Origin: Zanthoxylum bungeanum | Taxonomy: Eukaryota > Streptophyta > Magnoliopsida > Sapindales > Rutaceae | Direction of reading: 5' to 3' | Length of the DNA: 64,000 nucleotides | Assembly (NCBI GenBank): GCA_019454045.1 | Contig: SKCR01029098.1 | Coordinates: 33,848 to 97,847 of the forward strand | Part shown: piece after piece, positions 57,515 through 64,000 of the stretch | Position numbering within the stretch: position 1 is the stretch's first letter | Layout of the letters: each line of letters starts with the position of its first letter | Made by a program: the position numbers and the translations under genes | The notes under the pieces: model-generated | Database searches by the model: none | What the model saw: the letters and a program-made list of their open reading frames with translations, nothing else | What the model was told of the DNA's origin: nothing

Positions 57515-59287
57515 CACCCCCAACTTAACATTTTGCTAGTCCTCAAGCAAAACAAAATAAAACTAAAACTAATTCACCTAAACTACTTTCGTAGGGATTT
57601 AACGTATGCAACAAGCCTTTAAACCCCTGGGCGGCCTTAGTGGACGAGTTATAGACTTGTGAGCGCTTACAGTGACGACACCCGCAAACGTCATTAAACA
57701 CACACATGCATTCAAGCAAAAATAATAAAACACATAAAATACTTATGGTAGTTACCCATAATATTATTCTCAAAGAATGACTACCAATGAAAGTGGAGAA
57801 CCTTCAAAGTACTCAATGCAACTCAAATCTAAGTTCCTGAATAAATCAACTAAGACTGAATCACATTGTGTGTGTAAAAAGGTCCAGTCACAGTTCAACT
57901 CCTATGTAAGTCAACTCAGTGATTTCATCTAAAAAATTGGGATCTGATGGTTTAAACCAACCTAAATATCTCAAAAGTGCTATATATTTTCCTGTTAAGC
58001 TCGATAAGATATGACTTTTCTATTTCTTTATCTTTTGACACACCAAACCTTGAAGGCAGTATTTCTACTCATGGTGGTCCTAAAATATGCCCACGAGTAG
58101 CTTCACGCTTATCGTTTATAAGGGATTTATTTCTTTTTTTTTCCTCAAAATATTTTTTTGCGCTTTCATCATTTTCTTAAAAGATTTATTTCTTGTCTTT
58201 TTTGCTCTAGCCATACCATATATCATAAAAAATTGAGAAAATAGACGGATATCTAAGCAAACGATTAATCATCTTCAAATAATTTTCTCAAGTAGTCACT
58301 TTGTCAACTATTTAGGATCTTACTGCTAGAAACCTACTTTTAAGTGCTTACGAGTCTAACCTAATCAAGGCATCAGATAAAAGTCAATTGGGCACTTATC
58401 GTTTCTATAAATTCACCCTAAAGCAAACAAGATCATCATTAGACTTATGCTTCACTACCTAGGACTAAATAATAAAATAAAAAATGATTTTTTTTTGAAA
58501 TTTTTTTGAATAAATAAATTATTAAAATTTTAAATAGATAGCAGAACTAATACTAACATGCACACACCCCCAAATTTAAAATTTGCATTGTCCTTAATGT
58601 AAAAGAATCTTAAAGGAAAAAAATATGAGGAACAACACTACTGTGCAAGGAGTTGATTAGGCTCCTGTTGGTCAAAAATTTACTGTACGAGGCTGTATGG
58701 GTTGTGCTAGCACCTGTATAAATACACATGCAAACTAATAAACCCGTAAATAGCATACAGTAATAAAACAAAACGAAAATAAAGAAAACAAAAAAAAATT
58801 TAAATGTGTGGGTTGTCTCATCACTATCGCTAAGTTTAACGTCTTCAACCAGACGTTCTCTAAAGATCTTCCTTCAAGTAGGCTTCAATGTGGATTTGGA
58901 TGTCCTAGATAGGATAGTGCCATGTACAATACTGTTCAAGTTCCTATTCCAAAAATAATGTGGCAATAAAGATCTTATCTACTCAGTGCCCATACCACTG
59001 TCTTCAATAATTATCCTTATGAGCCTTATCGATTATGGATTTTTCAAAAATTGTCAAACAATTCCAATTAATCAAATTAATTTAACATGTATATGCAAAA
59101 AAAAAAGATTAAATATCATACGTGATGTAAATATATAATCATAGTGTTATAAAGTAAATTTCTAATGGTTTTGCCACCCTAAATTATAGTTGAACGTACA
59201 TTGATCACTCAGATGGTTACCCCCACATATCTCACATCTCATCATGGTGCTGTAAAAGGCTTAAGCATACATCGCGGCACTTCTCTC
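57515..59287 (-). mobile_element. Gypsy G1 internal 3' untranslated region with conserved module
   Basis: No coding region left. About 57780-58470 is the inverted copy of the Tat 3' module (the TAGCTTCACGCTTATCG word at about 58097-58113 and the matching CATGGTGGTCC word near 58070). Further out, 58800-58860 on the minus strand has the GACGTTAAACTTAG and GACAACCCACA words typical of gypsy 3' regions. Two PPT-like AAGTTGGGGGTG or AATTTGGGGGTGTG tracts occur (57515, 58565). Confidence 0.65.
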
Positions 59288-59606
59288 TGACCGGCGTAAA
59301 CACACACGTATAACGCAAACGCACGTATCGTTCAAGTAGTATAAAAATATCGATCCACGAGGACTTAATTCCTACTGTTGTTATTAATTATTGATACTAT
59401 TTATTCACAAGTATCTAATTATAAGGAGAAGGGAATTGATTGCTTTTGGTTGGTTGAATGTGGATTTTGCTAAATAAAATACTTAAAGACACAAACGACA
59501 ATAATAAGGAAAATAACAAAAGACTCAAAGATCTAGGGTTGTGACTCCACATAATATTATTATAAAGATGAATTGATTCTATTATATATGTGTAATAAAT
59601 TAGTTG
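59288..59606 (-). repeat. Second gypsy LTR-end fragment, interrupted by Tat-3
   Basis: Minus-strand end ...CGCCGGTCA at 59288 with the CTACTTGAACGATACGTGCG word, similar to LTR ends at 44150 and 56190. The sequence may resume after 63017. Confidence 0.5.
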
Positions 59607-61341
59607 TGTAGGCACTGCATTTTTGCATGTGAGTCCCTATGATGACTCTCATCTGGAGACACTACCTTTTTAGTTAAGGATATTGCGGGAAACAGTCGTC
59701 GGAAGGGAATCGGTGTTTCATTAGATTTTTATTCACTTGTTTAGCTCCAAGCTCGCTCGTTGGACCTCCGTTTTAAAGCACCTTTAGCCTAAAAAACCCA
59801 TAACCATTTAACCTTGGCCCAAACCCACTCACCAAACCAACACAACACCTAGCTTACCAAGACAAAGCCCACACCCACACCCACCTAGGCCCACACGCCC
59901 ATGGCCTCTAAAATACACCCAAATTAAATTAAATATTAATTAAATTAAATATTAACTAAGTAAAATATTAATTAAGTCATTTACCAAATTAAATAAGACA
60001 TAAATTATAATTATACCAAATTAAAATATTGTAACTTCCTAATCCAAAACATTATATACTAAATTAGAGAAATATTATGCCTAATTAAAATCAATCATAA
60101 CCAATTAAAAATATTGACTTCCTAATCTAACAAATTAAATGCCTAACCAAGCAAATCAAATATTCAACCTTCCTAATTCACCAAATTTTGTCCCCCCCTC
60201 AATCCATTGATTTCCTTATCCAACACCAAATCAAATCCTCTCTTTAATGCCAAAATCCCTTCCTTGTGAGACAAGGAGAAGCCCTAGCCCTTCTCTATAT
60301 AAACAAAGCCAAAACAAGCCTCTCCTCTCCTCTCAGAATTCACGCCTAACTCTCTCCAATCTCCTACAATTCACGGCAATAGCACCATAACAAGTAAAGA
60401 ATAATTCTCTTCATCTCCTTCACTCCATAGCCAAAAATAACAAGCCCTTATACCCTCCTAAAGCCACCGAAACCAGCCCCATACAGTAACCCTCCATTAC
60501 CGAAATCTCCCCCAAACAGCAGCCCAAACGCACCCCAAACAACAGCTAAAAAATGCCAATACAGCAGCCCCTAAGTCCCCAAAACAGTGAGTAAAAAACA
60601 CCCAAAACAGTGAGTAAAAACGCCCCCAAACAGCAGCCCTTTTACACGCAGAAACAGCAGCCCTGCACACCTTAAAACAGCAGCCCTGCACACCTTAAAA
60701 TAGTCCCTAAAATCCTTAAAATAGTAACATAAAAAAATGCACTTAAAACCTTTAAAAGAACACCCAAAATAGTCCATTGAAACGCCGAAACAGTGACCCA
60801 AACAGTGAGCAGAAAATACAGAGGAAACAGCAGCAAAACGGAGGCCAAACAGCAAGCAAAACAACAAAATAGTGAGCTAAGACGTTAAACCAGTGAACCA
60901 GAGAAGTTGAGGAGCTTTACCCTTCCGATCACTGTGAAACGCAAGTCCGAAAGTCGGCAAGAAGGTTAGACCTGAGGGTATTTTCCACATTCGTTTTCTG
61001 TTTTATTTTTATTATTTATTGAGTATTGTTCGCATGATTATTATGTTAAAATGCATGTTGTGGCCCTTGAGTAGATAAATATGCATGTATTACGAAATAT
61101 TGTATGTTGTGGTCTTGGAATAAAATGAAAGATGTGTCAACTCTCGCGGTATATCGGATGGAAAGCCGGACATAAATTTCATAGCCGATTCCGAATGGAC
61201 GGTAGTATGATCTATACTCGGGATACAACTCCACGTACCGCTTGAGTAAACAGCACATTCTTTTATTTTATGTTGCTTTGATTTACTTGTTATTTGTCAT
61301 TTAAATTCCGCACGTTATTTGTTTATGCATGATGTGATCGA

Positions 61342-62160
61342 GCGCATGGGCTTAGTAAGTTGAATTAAAGGTCCCCTATTTTGAGGGGTTAAAATCCTTT
61401 ATCACGATGCTTTGCCGCGCCGATTGATGTATATTCAGTTGAATGTAAGATGTGTTCAATCGGGTATACGAAGCCGATATTATGGTCTTTATTTTTTATA
61501 TGCACTGTGTTAATTGCGCATGGGCTTAGTAAGTGTGATGAAAGGTCCTCTAATTGAAGAGGTTAAAATCCTTTACCACGATGCTTCGCCGCGCCAGATA
61601 TCTTTGTATTTACTTTTGTTTATATATATGCATTGTGTTAATTGCGCATGGGCTTAGTAAGTGCGATGAAAGGTCCTCTAATTGAAGAGGTTAAAATCCT
61701 TTACCACGATGCTTCGCCGCGCCGGATATCTTTGTATTCACTTTTGTTTTATTTATATGCGTTGTGTTAATTGCGAATGGGCTTAGTAAGTGCGATGAAA
61801 GGTCCTCTAATTGAAGAGGTTAACATCCTTTACCACGATGCTTCTCCGCGCCGGATATCTTTGTATTTACTTTCGTTTCATATGTATGCATTGCATTAAT
61901 TGCGCATGGGCTTAGTAAGTGCGATGAAAGGTCCTCTAATTGAAGAGGTTAAAATCCTTTGCCACGATGCTTTGCCGCGCCGAATAAGGTGTATTCGATT
62001 GAGTGTGAGATATGTTCAATCGGATACGCGAAGCCTGATATCATTTTCTTTACTTTATATATGCATTGTATTATGTGCGCATAGGCTTAATAAGTGGGAT
62101 TAAAGGACCTATATATCAAGGGGTTAAAAGCCTTTACCACGATGTTTTGCCGCGCTTCTT
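61342..62160 (+). repeat. 129/175-bp tandem array inside the Tat-3 LTR
   Basis: GCGCATGGGCTTAGTAAGT or close variants at 61342, 61516, 61644, 61773, 61902 and 62077 give unit lengths 174, 128, 129, 129 and 175. The long units carry about 46 extra bases including GTTCAATCGG. Each unit holds a short hairpin after AAAGGT and the word GCCGCGCC. Confidence 0.88.
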
Positions 62161-62880
62161 GCCATGGCATTTATCTTTTAGCACATCATTGCTCTATTCA
62201 CGCATGTATTATGAAATCCCATATAGTCATCTTTATATTTGTACGCATCATAATGAAAAGCACATTTATTCCATTGGTTGCATCATTTACCTTAGTCTTG
62301 GCTTAACGTATTACAATCCATATATCCATGTTATGATAGCATTTGAGTATTATTTCTTGTGGTATATCGGATGGAAACCCAGACATAAATTCCGTAGCTG
62401 ATTCCGAATGGACAGTAGTGCGGTCTGTACTTGGGATACAATTCCACGTACCACTTGGAAAAGTGCTCACATGTGGTTTGTGTCCATATTAGTTATCTTC
62501 TTTTGCACCACGTCATAGCATGCTTACTTTAATGCCTAATTGCATCCTTAATTGTCTTTTTGCATTATGTACTCAATTGACTCTTTTATTTACGCATGGA
62601 CATGTAATGGCTATTTGTTTATGCTTCCGCACGTATAAGTATGATATGTCTATGAAATCACATGTTCGCCATTATTTGATTCGCTTTTATGTGTGCTTGC
62701 GTGGTTAGTGTGTGCTTGTGTTTCCATGAATACAATATGCCAATGAAGTTGTATGTTCATTGCTACTTTGACGTACTTTCAAGCATGCAATCTTAGATGT
62801 AAGATATATGCAAATTTAGGTGTAAGTTTTATTTTTGCGCATATGAACTTAGAAGCATGATACTCTTAGAAATAAGTGTT
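62161..62880 (+). other. Tat-3 LTR, segment after the array
   Basis: Non-coding. 62355-62460 repeats the block found at 61140-61255 (GGTATATCGGATGGAAA ... CCACGTACC), so this block stands on both sides of the array. Confidence 0.7.
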
Positions 62881-63013
62881 ACTTAAGCTTGAGAAATTAT
62901 TACACAAATCTTTTCATTACAAGTGACATAAGTAAGGGACCATTCCGAACCCAACGGTTTGAGGTCTTCCCTCGCGAGGGGTGAGTACGGCCTTAAATCT
63001 CATTTTCCCGGTT

Positions 63014-63315
63014 CACATTTGTGCAATGGAAGCTCCAAGATCTTCATTTGGAGGATATAAAGTTTCATCCTTCTTTGTTGGTGCAGTTGGTACAAATAGC
63101 TCATCTTCTTCATCCTCGTCAGAGTTAGAAGAATAAAAATCAAATTGAGACTTTATTGGTTCAGGCTTCTGAACTGATACCTCTGATTCTTGATACTGCT
63201 CAGCCTCGTCCTCTGTTATGATGTCATGATGAATCTCAGGATATTCGAAGGCTTCTTCATTAGTATTTGAATTTGCTCCGTGAGATATGTGATTCAGGTC
63301 AATTGAACCATATGT
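63014..63315 (-). pseudogene. Acidic open reading fragment, unidentified
   Basis: About 100 codons open on the minus strand from a stop at about 63316 to a TGA at about 63014, without an obvious start Met. The composition is strongly acidic and Ser-rich in the middle (YSSNSDEDEEDELFVP) and ends APTKKDETLYPPNEDLGAS and three more residues. Codon use looks like genuine coding sequence. Such linkers occur in retroelement gag or polyproteins, but I cannot assign a family. It directly abuts the Tat-3 truncation. Confidence 0.4.
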
Positions 63316-64000
63316 CTATGTCAACCAAATTACCTGGATTTATTAAGATTAAGTTCCAATTATGGCTACCCTCGCCTGACAGGTATATGTCTATTCTGTA
63401 AGGAAATCTATTAAAGGGTTATCTATCCTCAAGGAAGATCGTGGGCTATTGAATCTAAGGCTGAAACCTAAAATCCCTATGTCTAGTTCATTTTAAGTTT
63501 ACCACATCAATCTTATTGGTGATCAGACAACAAGAAGCATTAAGTTTAAGACTCAATAAACAAACTAAAGAATTACCCAATAAAGAATTAAATCAATTAT
63601 TAAGCCTAGTAATATCGTGTTTCATCACTTCCCTAGAATAAAAATAAAATGATGGGGGTTAGAAGATTCACATTTAATATTTCTTATCTAAGAATCTCAC
63701 TTATTATAATATATAAATTATTTTCTGTTCTACTTTCTCAGGAATTAATAATATTAAACATTTAAAACCAGCCATATAGGCGGTAATCCATTTAGTCCAA
63801 TTACACCAGCCATATAGGCGGTAAAGTAATTTATATTTAGACCGACCTTATAGGCGGTAATAAAGTCTGACATTAATTAATTCGGTTAAATTATAATTTA
63901 TAAGTTATAATTAAGTGAGATTTACCTAGATAATTATATTAAATGTTTCACCTTTTACCCTTGCGGTAAATTAACTACTGAACATAAAAGAAGAAAAATA
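63316..64000 (-). other. Gypsy-type non-coding sequence to window end
   Basis: AT-rich, no gene. 63650-63960 is the inverted relative of 42090-42430. Three units with ACCAGCCATATAGGCGGTAA or a close variant start at 63767, 63805 and 63841 (36-38-bp spacing); a related inverted word is at 42217-42236. Confidence 0.5.

Larger units (their letters stand above)
59607..63017 (+). repeat. Tat-3: truncated Tat-type LTR
   Basis: Starts TGTAGGCACTGCATTTTTGC like Tat-1 and Tat-2 LTRs and follows them through the TATATAAA box (60296-60303), the GGATGGAAAGCCGGACATAA block (61157) and the CGAACCCAACGGTTTGAGG block (about 62947). It stops inside CCCGGTTCACA at 63017, about 100 bp before the expected LTR end. 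No internal region, so it is a truncated solo LTR. It is larger than the Tat-2 LTR mainly because of the array at 61342-62160. Confidence 0.85.

Overview
This window looks like intergenic heterochromatin of a flowering plant, most likely a eudicot. It is AT-rich and I found no intact host gene. It holds LTR retrotransposons primed by plant tRNA sequences (initiator-Met for copia, Arg for the Tat/Ogre-like gypsy elements), one CACTA DNA transposon, and broken pieces of all of these nested in one another. I cannot name the species from the sequence.

Left part, 1-38460: an old copia family with LTRs of about 2 kb and an unusually long leader (about 2.1 kb), called Copia-A here, is present in several broken, mostly minus-strand copies, with plus-strand LTR pieces fused head to head. 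Two non-autonomous Tat/Ogre-like elements sit inside these copies with clear 5-bp target duplications: Tat-1 (5306-13417) and Tat-2 (23961-34905). Both lost nearly all gag-pol, keep PBS, PPT and LTRs, and carry long GC-rich hierarchical tandem arrays in the 3' untranslated part. Tat-1 also carries a full-length, intron-free LOG-type cytokinin-activating enzyme copy broken by one frameshift (8686-9338).

Middle, 38461-44514: the 3' end of a second copia family (Copia-E, LTR about 2.5 kb), an inverted LTR stub, a decayed gypsy LTR/UTR piece with stacked hairpins, and a dispersed AT-rich repeat.

44515-56100: a CACTA element whose ends carry the TTTAGTGGCGAAA subterminal repeats. It holds exons and introns of a DUF616 (MUCI70-type glycosyltransferase) gene on the minus strand, plus exon-like pieces of an unidentified gene. 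It was later hit by a Tnt1/Tork-type copia element lacking reverse transcriptase (47386-51552, perfect TSD), which landed inside a captured exon, and by a Copia-E fragment (52092-55857). The Tork leader holds seven exact CACGTCA motifs in about 150 bp.

Right end, 56160-64000: gypsy 3' ends on the minus strand, one sharing a conserved 3' untranslated module with Tat-1 and Tat-2, and a truncated Tat-type LTR (59607-63017) containing a 129-bp tandem array with a covarying hairpin. The window is best read as a nest of elements showing gene capture, 3'-UTR satellite birth and repeated internal rearrangement.
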